Below are positions 10,701-19,370 of a stretch of 64,000 nt of DNA, in pieces. The stretch's first letter is position 1. Each line of letters opens with the position of its first letter. The translations under genes were made by a program, and so were the position numbers. The notes below the pieces were generated by a model, which worked only from the letters and a program-made list of their open reading frames with translations, was not told the origin of the DNA and did no database searches. The stretch comes from Paraspadella gotoi. Taxonomy: Eukaryota; Chaetognatha. The stretch covers positions 5,909,074-5,973,073 of the forward strand of contig JBJCIZ010000239.1 of assembly GCA_051294375.1 (NCBI GenBank), written 5' to 3'.

Positions 10701-13700
10701 AAAAAAAGATTTTAAATATTTTAAACAATAAAAAATTATATTGATGTAAAAAAATGCTTTTCAATTTAGAGGGGTTTGACCATTTATCCAGAATTTTTTT
10801 AAAAAAATTATTAATTTAAAAGTATCAAATCTAAATAAATATTTTTTTTTATGTTTTAGCATCAAATTAATGTAGTTAATCATTAATTTTTTTTTGTATT
10901 TAATTTTAAAGTGAAAAGTTAAAAAAATATTTCAGTAATTTTTTGTTAATATTTCTCAAATAATATTAACAAGGTAAGACTTAATATTATGTCCGGATAA
11001 ATGGTCCCACCCTTGTATATCAACAAAAAATTTAATTTTATTTTCAAAAAAAAAAATAAATAAATAAATATAATAGATGATCAGCTTTCAGCAATAGTAT
11101 TATATAAAAAAAATTAAAAACCTTTCACTAGGTATTAAAAATTGATAATTTTTTTTGTTTTTTTTTGTAAGTCATTCGCGATGGGAGACGCTGTATCATC
11201 CTTGGCTCCGGCCTTGACCATCCGCCTCATAAGCCCGTCGTTGCCATCGAACTCAACGGCCAGACATCCGTTGCTCAGATTGAATCCCTCTCCGCGAGTC
11301 CATGGATCAACGCGAAACTCGTCCGATTCTAGGGTGAGGTTCGGGTAAGTGAAGAGTTCGACGATGGTCGCGGCGGCGGAGGAAAAGCCGGACGAATCCC
11401 CAGTCGCCGAATGGACGAAGATCCTCTCGATCCGAAGAGGTTCCATTTCCAATTCGAAGATCAATTCGTAAAGGCCCGATTCGGGTTTTCCGGGGTTGAC
11501 CCAGACCGGGTCGATCTGATGTCGGAGGATCTTTCCCGTCGTCTTCGTCGTTTTTAATTGAACGTCTCGTCGATTGACGCGCAATCTTATCATCTCCCGA
11601 CGTTTGAAGGGTAAACCTGTAGACGGGCATTGCTCTATGTTAACCCCGCCAAAAAGCATGTGATCTTCGATCGTGACCCGGTGGATCATTGCGTAAAGCC
11701 ATCAGCTAGGTGCCGGGTTTAATCCCAACCCGCTACCTACCCTGCGGCAAGTGTGAGGACGGCCATAAACTGCCTTAGGGCCCTGCCTGGTTCCAAGCCC
11801 TAGCGCCCCTTCCATGGCTGTTGAGGGATAGTAGTCTTTAGCCCACTTAGCGCCTCATCTACAAACCTTCAGAAAACCGGAAAATTCGGAATCAATGTTA
11901 TCAATCTAATGGCCGTATTTAATTAAAAATTAGATTGTAAATTAGAGTTAAGGATTAGGATTAGGATTAGTTAGGGACTTTGATAGTGACAAGGGTTAGG
12001 GATTTTGTTTAAGGATTAGGATTAAAAATTAAAGTTTAAGTTTAACATCCAATATTAGGTTAGGGTTTGGGATTAGGAGTTAAGGTGAGGGATTTGGGTC
12101 AGGGATTAAGTTAAAGAATAGGTTTTAAATTTAAGAATATTTTTAATTTAAAAATTAAATTATGGGATAAACGAAGAGAAATGGAGTACTCTAGGAAAAA
12201 AGAGCTAGTTAATATTAATTATAATTTAATTATAATAATAATATAATAATATATAATATAATAATAATAATAATAATTATTATAATAATTATAATTTAAT
12301 TCTTTCCGACGATATTCACTCCTCCCGGGTATTTTGTTTCTGCCGACCGTTGACCAAAACGACGAGAGTGACGGACGGAGAGAAGTTACGGACATCCACG
12401 ACGACCGGTTCCACGCCAACCACCGTAGCTTTGGGCAAGAGGGTCACCCGAAGCGTCTCGTTCTCTTCTTCCTGCAAAGTCCCCAAGTCCATGAGCGAAC
12501 CAAGAGCTCCGACCAGCGCCCTCTGCGCTTTGACAAATCCTTCGCTGAGGCGTCGCGCGATGTCCGCCGCGCTGTGTTTTTTAGAAGTGCCGGTGATGTC
12601 GTCGTGGTGTTGGAAAAGAGCGAGCTGTTGATGAGCCGAACGGAGGTCTCGGAATTCGTGAAACTGTTGGTGGACAAATGGACATTACGACAAGTTCATC
12701 CCCGCTTTTGAGCTCTGCTCATTGAGTAATAACGTGGAGCGATGAAAAGATTGAGACACAAGATTGAGGCCCGAGGCATTTCCTGCCTCTGTATATGTAA
12801 ATGATAAAATTAAGGCTCTTAACCAAAAAATAGGAATATCCTAAATAATATATATAATTTTTTTTTTCAACTTTAAAAATAAAAATAATAATAATAATAA
12901 TAATAAAAATAAGCTATATATTAGTAAAGAAAGATAAATAACTACATATAAGATAGTTTTTTCTAAATATAACTGCTATATTGTGATTTCTCTTCACCCT
13001 AATCCAGAGACCTTTCTCTCTCGGCTGGCCGGAGGATTATCCCTGGCGTCGGCCGAGAGTGTAAAGAAAATATCAGTCACGCGAAGAAGCGATTCCAAAC
13101 GGCGGCCGAGAACTTTCCAAGACATTCTCGTAGTGTAGTAGCTGGAGGAGGGAAAACGACAACTGAAAAGTTCAAGGTGTTGCACCGCAGTTAGTTATCG
13201 TAAACGCATGTTATGCATTATTCATTACAATATACATTACAATATATTACAATATACATTACAATATACAAGTATGAAATATTAATTATTGTTACCTAAC
13301 TTCTATGCTAAATATTGATTGAGTATTTAGTTACAATGTTTTAACTTTTTAGTTATGAAATTGGTACAACCAATATAAAATTTATCCATATTCATATACT
13401 AACCGAAAAAATGGAATTAACACTTATTGATAAGCTCCACTATTACTTGTGGTGTAAATAAAAAACAAGTTTGAGCAAACAACGTCGAATCTGCTTATGA
13501 TAAATAAGTGGGAATAAGCTAAACCGATGATAAATCACGATAATTCTTTCTGACTTTCAATTGGTGATTTTAACAGATCATAACATACCATAACAGACTT
13601 CTTAATAAATCTTTAAAAAAAATTATGAATCATGTGCGTAATTTGGTCAACTTGAATAATTGGGGCAACTTGCATAATTTGGTCAAATGGCATAATTTGG

Positions 13701-15706
13701 TCAACTAGCATAATTTGGTCAGCTGGCATAATTTGGTCAACTGACATAATTTGGTCAACTGGCATAAATTGGTCAACTGGCATAATTTGGTCATCTTGGC
13801 ATAATTTGGTCAACTGTCATAATTTGGTTTACTTGCATAATTTGGTCAACTGGCATTAATTGGTAAACTGGCATAATTTGGTCAGAAAAAAAACACGAAA
13901 TTTAAGCCATCATAAAATATAGACTATGCAGCAAACAAATTTACTTTCTTAAAAGCTATTTCCAAGTTCTCACCCGCTCCAATACGATTCATCGCCGTCA
14001 TTGTACGTGAAAAAGTCTCCGCTGAGAGTCTTGAGCGGCGAAACCTTTTCCAACGCCTCGTCCGCGGCTTCAAAGTATTCGGAGAGCGTCGCGAACTTGG
14101 CCTTAACCCTCAGCTCGTCCGAGTGTTTGTTGAAGTGTTCGAAGAGCTTGCTCCAATTCTCGAACTGCCGGTCGAACTCGCCCGGATCGCTGTAGTAAAA
14201 ATCATCTCCCAGTATGACCATCACCACGTTGTGTTTGAACCACAACGACTTTTTTCGCAATTGATCCAGGAGCTTGAGCGCTTGACCGCGAAGGTTCAAA
14301 GGATCGATGGCGGGCGCGGAATCCGTCGTCCGAAAATTGTATTCGGCGCAGATCCAATGCATGGGACCGCAAGATTTGATGGTGTAGACGTGGAGCGGGT
14401 TGAGGTAGACTCTGAGATCGTCGGAGCCTTGGTCGTCCCACATCTGACGCCAGACGAACTCGGCGTCGGCGTTCAGGTCCAAAAACTCTTTCATCTTGTA
14501 GTGGATCCGATTGATGACTGAATGCTTCAGTCCGGCCAATGATCGTATCCGAGCCGCCGTCGCCGAGTAGCCGAAAGGATCGATGTTGAAGCTCGTCTTG
14601 GGGGTGTATCCTAATTTTTGTCGCAGGAAGAGATGACCCTCCAGCATCTGATCCACGAGGGCGTAGCCAGTGGGGTTGGCTTCGTCGGGCATCACCCATC
14701 CTCCTCCAGCGATTTCGAAACGACCCTCCTTGATTGACAATATTTTTTTTAGGAAGGGGCCCCTTTTTATCCTAATTAAATTTTACAATCTGATCCTTAT
14801 TAATGTTCCCTTATCTCAAATCCCTGATCAATGGGCTGATGAGTGATGTGATATTTTTTTAAATCAAAATTAAGGATTTATATCGTTAAAATTATCTTTG
14901 ATGATTTTATGATTTTATGCAGTAAGGCGTAGTGAAAGTTGCAGATCAAAATTCGAATAGTTTTTCAAGAACAGTCTTGTAACAAAGAACATTAATATAA
15001 AATATTAATTTATCAATTTTCGCATACACCCATATCTCTACCCATCTACCCATCTACCCATCTATACCCATATCTATACTGAGCAGACCTGAGAAGTCGC
15101 CTCATCCTGTTTTATGAATTTAAAAATTAAAATTCTAAAAGTCCTCAACCGAATCTTAAATCTAAACTAAATCTAAATCTAAAACTTAATCTTAACTAAA
15201 AAACCGAACTTAATTCCAAGTTTAAAGCTTGAAAAGGAAAGCCCCTTCCGAAAAAGCAAAATTATGTTCCCTTGATCAGAGCATTCAAGAGGCCCCGCAT
15301 AGTTGAGTTGGCAGAATCCCACCACCACGAAAGGTAAATAGATTCCATCCAGATGAAAGTCATTTTCTTGTATTGGTGCAGTTTGAGGACGGCGTTCGTG
15401 ATGACGCGGCTAGATTTCTCGTTGTAGTAGACCTCGGCAGTCTCGAGCCAACCCGGATCGGTGTGAGAGAAAGGAACGAGAAAGACTTGCAAAGGGTCGT
15501 CCCGCCAACGAGAGAGATTGTAGTCCAAGTACAGCTTGGCCCAGTCTTTGTCCCCTCCTCCCTTCTTTGGCATCGGGAGAATTTCGTACAGATTTAATGT
15601 TGAAATGTTTACGGAGGCTTCGCGTTGATCGTTGTTGCAACTCATCGATATTTCCTTAACCGTTGAGGAAATTAACTGTCTTGATTTGACTTGGCAGTTT
15701 TTGGGT

Positions 15707-15783
<77 letters not shown>

Positions 15784-16324
15784 CTCTTTCTTTCTCTCTC
15801 TTCTCTTTCACGGACTTCAACAAAAAACTCCACATTAAATATTTTCTTTTTATAGAATGTTGGCCTTATTTTCCGAGAGTGACCCTCTTCTGTTTGGTAA
15901 ACCCAGAATTTAATTTTGACTATAACCTTTAACCTAAATCCCTAACCATAATCACAAACCAAGTCCCTAACCTTAAATATTATTCTAATCCCTAACCTAT
16001 ACCCAAACCCAAACCTTTAACCTCCTCTTTGAATAAAATGGGCCGTTCTTGGAAAATAAGGCCAATTCGGGTCTTTAAGGGAGACCCGCCAAATAATTTG
16101 CGAAGGGGCCTTGCCATTTCTCTACACTCACCCTCACAAGACCCGGATTCCCTTTCCGGGTCGGGCTCCACCTCTTAAAAAAAAATAATTACCTTGTCTG
16201 AATGCGACCACTCTTCTTTTACCGTAGGTTCGTTCCAGGCGCTGAACAAAAGGCCAATGAAGAATAGAATGATGAAGAGCGCCGCGCAGAATCGTCGGCC
16301 GAGTCTGAAGCGAAAACGAATCAT
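1485..16324 (-). CDS. MAN2A1: Golgi alpha-mannosidase II (GH38), complete 11-exon gene
   Basis: Enzyme that trims two mannoses from the hybrid N-glycan in the Golgi lumen (family knowledge). Coding exons, 5' to 3': 16324-16193, 15675-15271, 14728-13974, 13141-13012, 12663-12348, 11616-11190, 9763-9551, 3893-3767, 3144-2725, 2227-2058, 1731-1485. They sum to 3342 nt in a single frame, giving 1113 residues; family members are usually about 1100-1150. Domains: short basic N-terminus, one membrane segment (about 12-30), stem, GH38 catalytic domain (about 105-440), middle three-helix part with FQHHD, C-terminal beta domains. Zinc and catalytic residues are visible: His115 and Asp117 in HTDPGW, nucleophile Asp229 in NIDPFGYS, Asp354/355 in LGDDF, His494 and Asp495 in FQHHD. 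The start ATG is the first after an in-frame stop. Paralogue A1 versus A2 cannot be decided. Exon joins were inferred by eye from family alignment and phase. Confidence 0.93.
2058..2227 (-). CDS. MAN2A1: Mannosidase II exon 10: PCDVDLLSLR segment
   Basis: Opens after AATACAG and encodes ...PPPFPCDVDLLSLRPLPNLG...KEAVFILSR, matching the family's LPCD.HL.NLRT...ALIL.R. The donor is CCAG followed by GTTAAA, phase 2. Confidence 0.88.
2477..2622 (-). repeat. Dispersed SINE-like repeat, copy 3 (inside intron 9)
   Basis: Reverse-strand copy of the unit at 92-300. The middle hairpin part is missing, but both ends are kept (CTGTCACTAAC and TGGTGGACTAAAATCCACC). Confidence 0.6.
2725..3144 (-). CDS. 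MAN2A1: Mannosidase II exon 9: QDRRLMKDD segment
   Basis: 140 codons in phase 0, opening GNFYPMPSAAFIEDR and carrying RRLTLLSAQPQGASS, MQDRRLMKDDGRG and GVLDN. The last third is rich in Ala, Glu and Thr and extends the loop before the next beta domain. The donor is CAG followed by GTTTTG. Confidence 0.9.
3145..3766. other. Mannosidase intron 8
   Basis: 622-bp GT-AG intron with no gene or clear repeat in it. Confidence 0.7.
3767..3893 (-). CDS. MAN2A1: Mannosidase II exon 8: RFDTDID segment
   Basis: Encodes SDTNLEPVMRFDTDIDSGAD, then FFTDANSLAMMKRRRLAKLPIQ, matching the conserved R..TDIDS..FYTDLNG...KLPLQ segment. The acceptor is GCTCAG, the donor CAG followed by GTGGGT. An alternative upstream acceptor (ACTTAG, about 36 bases earlier) keeps the frame open. 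Confidence 0.85.
4395..4740 (+). repeat. Old dispersed repeat with a TACTCTGGGAGTGAATAAAC core
   Basis: A decayed family whose parts recur at 17035-17520, 39060-39550, 32210-32350, 51965-52110 and 58975-59115. Shared landmarks are TTGTATTTTGATGCTA, TTGATAGGGAA, the GGGAGTGAATAAACGAGAC core and GGCAAGATAGCTTATTT. It sits in intron 7 upstream of the Gypsy remnant. Confidence 0.55.
5265..6140 (+). pseudogene. Gypsy reverse transcriptase fragment (frameshifted)
   Basis: Family motifs appear in shifting frames: HCVPKGDGGWRV and IPDRYPV around 5445-5545, PFGLKNAGQDFQRL at about 5700-5740, the catalytic YVYLDDI at about 5770-5790, and ELQRFLGMINYYRPFIP at about 6020-6070. At least three frame changes and several stops prevent translation. 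Confidence 0.85.
6574..6601. repeat. Homopolymer of 28 G inside the Gypsy remnant
   Basis: Uninterrupted run of 28 G between the RT/RNase H part and the integrase part. No family member is known to encode poly-Gly here, so it is a late expansion or a consensus artefact. Confidence 0.95.
6930..8000 (+). pseudogene. Gypsy integrase fragment (frameshifted)
   Basis: A broken zinc-finger region (HPGIART..., then CIACQRAK at about 7055-7080) is followed by degenerate core pieces (GLPAALTTAYHPE near 7410-7450, and FPSALLAIRTTIKPD near 7550-7595, just before QLVYGDP). A C-terminal part (LAACTHRLIRAGG near 7790-7830) matches the tail of Gypsy-type integrases. Several frames are used. Confidence 0.8.
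8400..9550. other. 3' part of the Gypsy insertion site and AT-rich intron 7 DNA
   Basis: AT-rich, without a recognised gene. On the minus strand at about 9005-9100 a short frame ends in CNKCGERTTHVCVCRLN before a stop, a Cys-rich tail that could be part of a transposase or chance. Confidence 0.4.
9551..9763 (-). CDS. MAN2A1: Mannosidase II exon 7: SGAYLF segment
   Basis: Encodes LEARIGFWWYPSDNSGAYLF, then RPKGPA...AGPLVTTVRVFFPMIEHVLEM. SGAYLFRP is a hallmark of the family. The acceptor is GGGTAG. The end is placed at TCT followed by GTCCTT by phase; about five residues of the family consensus (VDIGS-like) are then missing before exon 8. Confidence 0.8.
9764..11189. other. Mannosidase intron 6: AT-rich with a dispersed repeat and TTAATTAA-type repeats
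   Basis: Holds one copy of the GTGTGTGATTGAGCTGG repeat family (about 10025-10160), then 10190-10420 of imperfect TTAATTAATCAATCAATTAG-type repeats, then plain AT-rich DNA. No coding signal. Confidence 0.6.
11190..11616 (-). CDS. MAN2A1: Mannosidase II exon 6: beta-domain start
   Basis: About 141 codons, opening after CTACAG in GLPFKRREMIRLRVN and running through VNPGKPESGLYELIFELEME and LSNGCLAVEFDGNDGLMRRM. This matches the family's L.N..L.V.F....G.L segment. The exon end is placed at ACAGC followed by GTCTCC, the only GT that keeps phase with exon 7. Confidence 0.85.
11672..11862 (+). repeat. tRNA-derived SINE, copy 1 (mannosidase intron 5)
   Basis: About 190 bp opening CGTGACCCGGTGGATCATT, with an A-box-like region, a B-box-like GGGTTTAATCCC, then a tail containing CTACCCTGCGGCAAGTGTGA. 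Copies of the same layout occur at 17833-18061 and 39957-40248 on the other strand. The tRNA-like head and shared tail mark a Pol III SINE family. Confidence 0.65.
11935..12125. repeat. Degenerate TTAGGG/TTAGGATT-like tract
   Basis: Irregular runs of GGATTAGGATTAG, GGGTTAGGGATT and similar. Comparable tracts lie at 15905-16030, 19371-19500, 48780-48970 and 62640-62770. They resemble decayed interstitial telomere-type repeats. Confidence 0.5.
12348..12663 (-). CDS. MAN2A1: Mannosidase II exon 5: FQHHD zinc motif
   Basis: Opens after CAACAG with FHEFRDLRSAHQQLALFQHH, then DDITGTSK; His494 and Asp495 complete the zinc site. The exon ends in ...VTLVVLVN. Joining at AACG followed by GTCGGC aligns VVLVNGLPFKRR with the family's VVLFNPL segment with no gap. 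Confidence 0.88.
13012..13141 (-). CDS. MAN2A1: Mannosidase II exon 4: YYTTR segment
   Basis: Completes the WSG codon and continues YYTTRMSWKVLGRRLESLLR, matching the conserved YYTSRP...LE..LR segment. The acceptor is CTCCAG. The downstream acceptor is fixed in phase 0, which forces the end at AAG followed by GTCTCT. The more standard GTGAAG 14 bases later would break the frame. Confidence 0.85.
13625..13895 (-). repeat. 18-bp minisatellite (TGACCAAATTATGCCAGT), mannosidase intron 3
   Basis: About 14 tandem copies, written on the plus strand as CATAATTTGGTCAACTGG with small changes. The same unit recurs at 29755-30035 in the opposite orientation. Confidence 0.9.
13974..14728 (-). CDS. MAN2A1: Mannosidase II exon 3: catalytic core
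   Basis: Residues 180-430 plus two bases of codon 431. It carries GGGWVMPDEAN, NIDPFGYS with the nucleophile Asp229, FVWRQMWDD, the QLRKKS and VILGDDFYYS segments with the acid/base region (Asp354/355), and LSGDFFTYNDGDESYWSG. The donor is GCGG followed by GTGAGA. This is the longest and most conserved exon. Confidence 0.93.
14729..15270. other. Mannosidase intron 2 with non-canonical ends
   Basis: Flanked by the direct repeat ATCAAGG, so the exact join is ambiguous over eight positions. None gives GT-AG; the best is GG-AG. No coding sequence inside. A short CCCATCTACCCATCTA-type repeat lies at 15030-15075. Confidence 0.6.
15271..15675 (-). CDS. MAN2A1: Mannosidase II exon 2: stem and zinc motif HTDPGW
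   Basis: Residues 45-179. It opens after a GACAG acceptor, phase 0. The stem region leads to VFLVPFSHTDPGWLETAEVY, the family's first zinc-binding motif (His115, Asp117), and ends in WMESIYLSWWWD...ALIK. The 3' boundary lies within a 7-base direct repeat (ATCAAGG) shared with the start of exon 3. No GT is available there. Confidence 0.88.
15711..15802. repeat. (TC)n microsatellite in mannosidase intron 1
   Basis: About 70 bp of pure TC followed by TTTC-interrupted repeats. Confidence 0.95.
16193..16324 (-). CDS. MAN2A1: Mannosidase II exon 1: signal anchor
   Basis: Encodes residues 1-44. A basic start (MIRFRFRLGRR) is followed by one hydrophobic segment (CAALFIILFFIGLLFSAW), the layout of a type II Golgi membrane protein. 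An in-frame TAA lies upstream, so the ATG at 16322-16324 is the first possible start. The donor is AAG followed by GTAATT, a good GT site, phase 0. Confidence 0.85.
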
Positions 16325-16624
16325 CCTGGCAAAAGCGGAATAGTCAACAGCTGAATCGGTAAAGGGTTTCTTTATCAAAGTTTTTTTTCTTTACTTCATA
16401 GGAGGGAACGACGGAGCGACGTCGACTGAGGAAGGTAGCATGTTGAGAAACTTTTAAAGATAAAGAAAACAAGATGCGATAAAATTCGTACTATTTAAAA
16501 GAAAAGTTTTAAAAAATGTACAATTTTATAAGTACAGTAAATCGATTTACAAGAATTGCAAAATTTAAAAGGGAAATGGCGAATTAAAAGTTTAAAAATT
16601 GCTGCGTTGAAAAATATGCTATAA

Positions 16625-17568
16625 AAAAATAAATTAATCCAATATGAATTGGTGCGTAACTAATATAGTGCTAAAAATTATTATATAAAAAAAAAATAGT
16701 ACAAAATTATTTAATTTTTCTGTCCGTAAAATATGTATCCGTAAGTTTTTGGTTGAAATGAACTTTTTTTTGTTGGATGATTGTTTTAATTGCATTCGCT
16801 TTATATATATTCATTTATCTTTTTAATCTTTATCGAAAATTTGTTTGAAAGTTCGTAAAAATATTTTTGGTTGCAACCTATCTTTTTTTTTCGTTCCGTA
16901 ATGCAATTTAAATTTGAAATCTTTTACTTGCAGTTTGAAGGTGAATTCGTCATTATTTTTAGCTCACCGTCTTTTTCTTTTAATGATTTCACTTTTCATT
17001 TCTTATCTGTTTTTCCCTATTCTTTGAATCGCACGTACTCTGGGAGTGAGTGAACAAACTAAACCGCGTGCGTCTTAATCGAAAGCTTGGAGGGTCTTAA
17101 TAGGTTACTAGGTGCGCCGCGAGTAATCGCGGAGCAACTCTATAAGTCGCTTTTCGGTCAGTCTGTCGGTTGGTCAGTCGGTATGTCTTTCCTTCGGTCT
17201 GTCCCATTTACGTTATAAAGCGCCTATATTTGGTTACTCATTTGTTAAGACAGGAAAAAACCTCAAATCTAAGCGACTAGTAGCGCCGCTTTTTGCTTTT
17301 TAAAGAAATCTCATATAAAGTTATAAACTATAAAAAATAAAAGATGTTATTCCTGTGCAGTATCGAAAATACACGGAAATACCCAGAATTTGGTTATAAC
17401 CAAGTCACTGCAGCGCAACACAACATTTGAATTTCCGTTCTTGTAATCTTATAAGAAGGATTGAAGCCTTTTAAAACAACATAGCCTGTCCAAAGTCAGG
17501 CAAGATAGCTTATTTGTGGAACGAATTGTTAATTTTTGAGTTTCTCTCTATTAACAAGATTTTTCTTT
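16625..17568 (+). repeat. Duplicated module D1, copy 1
   Basis: About 940 bp, AT-rich, nearly identical apart from single-base indels to 38652-39606 in the same orientation. It includes the old repeat core at 17035-17520. No coding frame is kept between the two copies. Confidence 0.85.
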
Positions 17569-17699
17569 TCTTTTCTTTACTCTTATTAATTTTTTCCCTT
17601 CTTTTTCTTCTTTTTCCTTTTTTCCATAGAAACTTTGGCTGTCGTGGTTCATTGACATCAGATCTCCAAATTGCCAAGGACGTATTGTGCGGTCAGCAC

Positions 17700-17830
17700 T
17701 AAACGCTCGACGTCGTCGTCTTTGTCGTCGTCGCCGTCGTCGTTTTCATCATGGTCATCGTCGTTTTCGTCATCGCGTCACTGTCGTCGTTGTCGCTGTT
17801 GTTGTCATTATCGTCTTCGTCTACAACATC
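17700..17830. repeat. GTC/GAC trinucleotide low-complexity tract
   Basis: Imperfect GTCGTC/TCATCG repeats that precede the SINE. Similar DNA follows at 18115-18215. Confidence 0.7.
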
Positions 17831-17832
17831 AT

Positions 17833-18061
17833 GTGGATAAAGCACTAAGTGTGATGAAGATGACTATCCGCAACTTCTTAAACCCCTCTAACAGCGATGG
17901 AACGGTTCCTGGACTTTGAAGGCTTGAAAGTTTTCCGGACCCCCAAGGCGGTTTATGGCCATCCTCACACTTCCCGCAGGGTAGGTACCAGGGTAAGATT
18001 GAACCCTGTATCTAGTGGTCATGACCTGATGGCTTTACTCAATGAGCCATCGGGTCACAAC
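17833..18061 (-). repeat. tRNA-derived SINE, copy 2
   Basis: Reverse-strand copy of the SINE at 11672-11862. On the minus strand it reads GTGACCCGATGGCTCATTGA, then GTCATGACC in the anticodon position, GGGTTCAATC (B box) and the shared tail CCTACCCTGCGGGAAGTGTG. Confidence 0.7.
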
Positions 18062-18394
18062 TGAAGGTGTCTTGCTTATAGGCAGGGTCAACTTAGGCAA
18101 TGCCCGACTACAATCATCGTCATTTTCTTTATCGTTGTCTGCGTAATCGTTGTTGTTGACATCGCCATTGTCGTAATCTTCGTCATCGTCATCAATTTCG
18201 TCGTTGTCGTCCTTGTTACATATTTTATTCTCTTAATTGTTTTCATCGTTTCTATACCCGCACGTCAATGCGCGACCAACAATGAAAAAAAATATTCAAG
18301 TTTTATTGCGTAATAATTAATCAATGTTTTTTATCGATTTTTTTTCTCTTTAATTATATTTTTGCGGAAATTCGATCGATTTCCATGAGAGACC

Positions 18395-18669
18395 GCGGAC
18401 GACGACGACGACGACGACGACGCGACGACACGACGACGTCGAAGACTATGACGACATCGATGTTCACGGCGACGTTGAAGACGCGACGATGACGACGACG
18501 ACGATGACGACGACAACAATGACGATGACAAAGACTATGACGACATCGATGTTACGGGACGATGAAGACGACGACGATGACGACGACGACGTGACGACGA
18601 CACATGACGATGACAAGAATGACGAATCGATGTTCACGGAGACGATGAAGACGATGACGATGACGTGAT
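18395..18669. repeat. GAC-triplet array left of the 77-bp satellite
   Basis: Degenerate GAC/GAT repeats containing recurring blocks such as ACATCGATGTTCACGGCGAC. The segment before it (18240-18400) recurs inverted at 47885-48065. Confidence 0.85.
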
Positions 18670-18970
18670 TGATTGGCAGGGCGAATGAGGAGTTAGGGAA
18701 TTTTGCAGGGTGGTGCTTATAATTCGAGCCTCTGTGTATATATACTTGATTGGCAGGGCGAATGAGGATTTAGGGAATTTTGCAGGGTGGGTGGCTTATA
18801 ATTCGAGCCTCTGTGTATATATACTTGATTGGCAGGGCGAATGAGGAGTTAGGGAATTTTGCAGGGTGGTGCTTATAATTCGAGCCTCTGTGTATATATA
18901 CTTGATTGGCAGGGCGAATGAGGAGTTAGGGAATTTTTGCAGGGTGGTGCTTATAATTCGAGCCTCTGTG
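18670..18970 (+). repeat. 77-bp satellite, four copies
   Basis: Head-to-tail units of 77 bp starting TGATTGGCAGGGCGAATGAG, containing GTTAGGGAATTTTGCAGGG and ending TGTGTATATATACT. The fourth copy breaks directly into GAC triplets at 18970. The same satellite fills most of 41500-47695. Confidence 0.95.
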
Positions 18971-19345
18971 CGACGACGACGACGACGACGGACGTCGAAG
19001 ACTATGACGACATCGATGTTCACGGCGACGTTGAAGACGACGACGATGACGACGACGGACGATGACACGACAACAATGACGATGACAAAGACTATGACGA
19101 CATCGATGTTCACGGCGACGATGAAGACGACGACGACGACGACGACGACGTCGAAGACTATGACGACATCGATGTTCACGCGGCGACGTTGAAGACGACG
19201 ACGATGACGACGACAACATGACGATGACAAAGACTATGACGACATCGATGTTCACGGCGACGATGAAGACGACGACGATGACGACAACGACAATGACGAT
19301 TACGAAGACAAAGTCGATGACAATGAAGATTAGAAGAAGACAAGG
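18970..19345. repeat. GAC-triplet array right of the 77-bp satellite
   Basis: GAC/GAT-rich repeats with the periodic block ACATCGATGTTCACGGCGAC, about 70-110 bp apart. It is cut off by the N gap. Confidence 0.85.
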
Positions 19346-19370
19346 NNNNNNNNNNNNNNNNNNNNNNNNN
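19346..19370. other. Assembly gap (25 N)
   Basis: Fixed-length run of N, a scaffold join with no size information. Confidence 0.99.

Noticed and set aside
12998-13012. Standard-looking donor GTGAAG as the end of mannosidase exon 4
   Set aside because: It gives phase 2, while the only acceptor before FQHHD (CAACAG) needs phase 0; upstream of that acceptor the frame meets a TAA stop.
13625-13895. Possible CRISPR-like array
   Set aside because: The 18-bp units are contiguous without unique spacers, in a eukaryotic intron; it is a minisatellite.
14202-14699. Minus-strand frame of 165 codons and a plus-strand frame of 132 codons (14123-14521)
   Set aside because: Both are shadows of mannosidase exon 3, whose own frame carries the GH38 motifs.
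18796-19255. Met/Thr-rich, Val-rich or Arg-rich frames around the GAC arrays
   Set aside because: Triplet repeats give open frames on both strands. There is no start or motif support.
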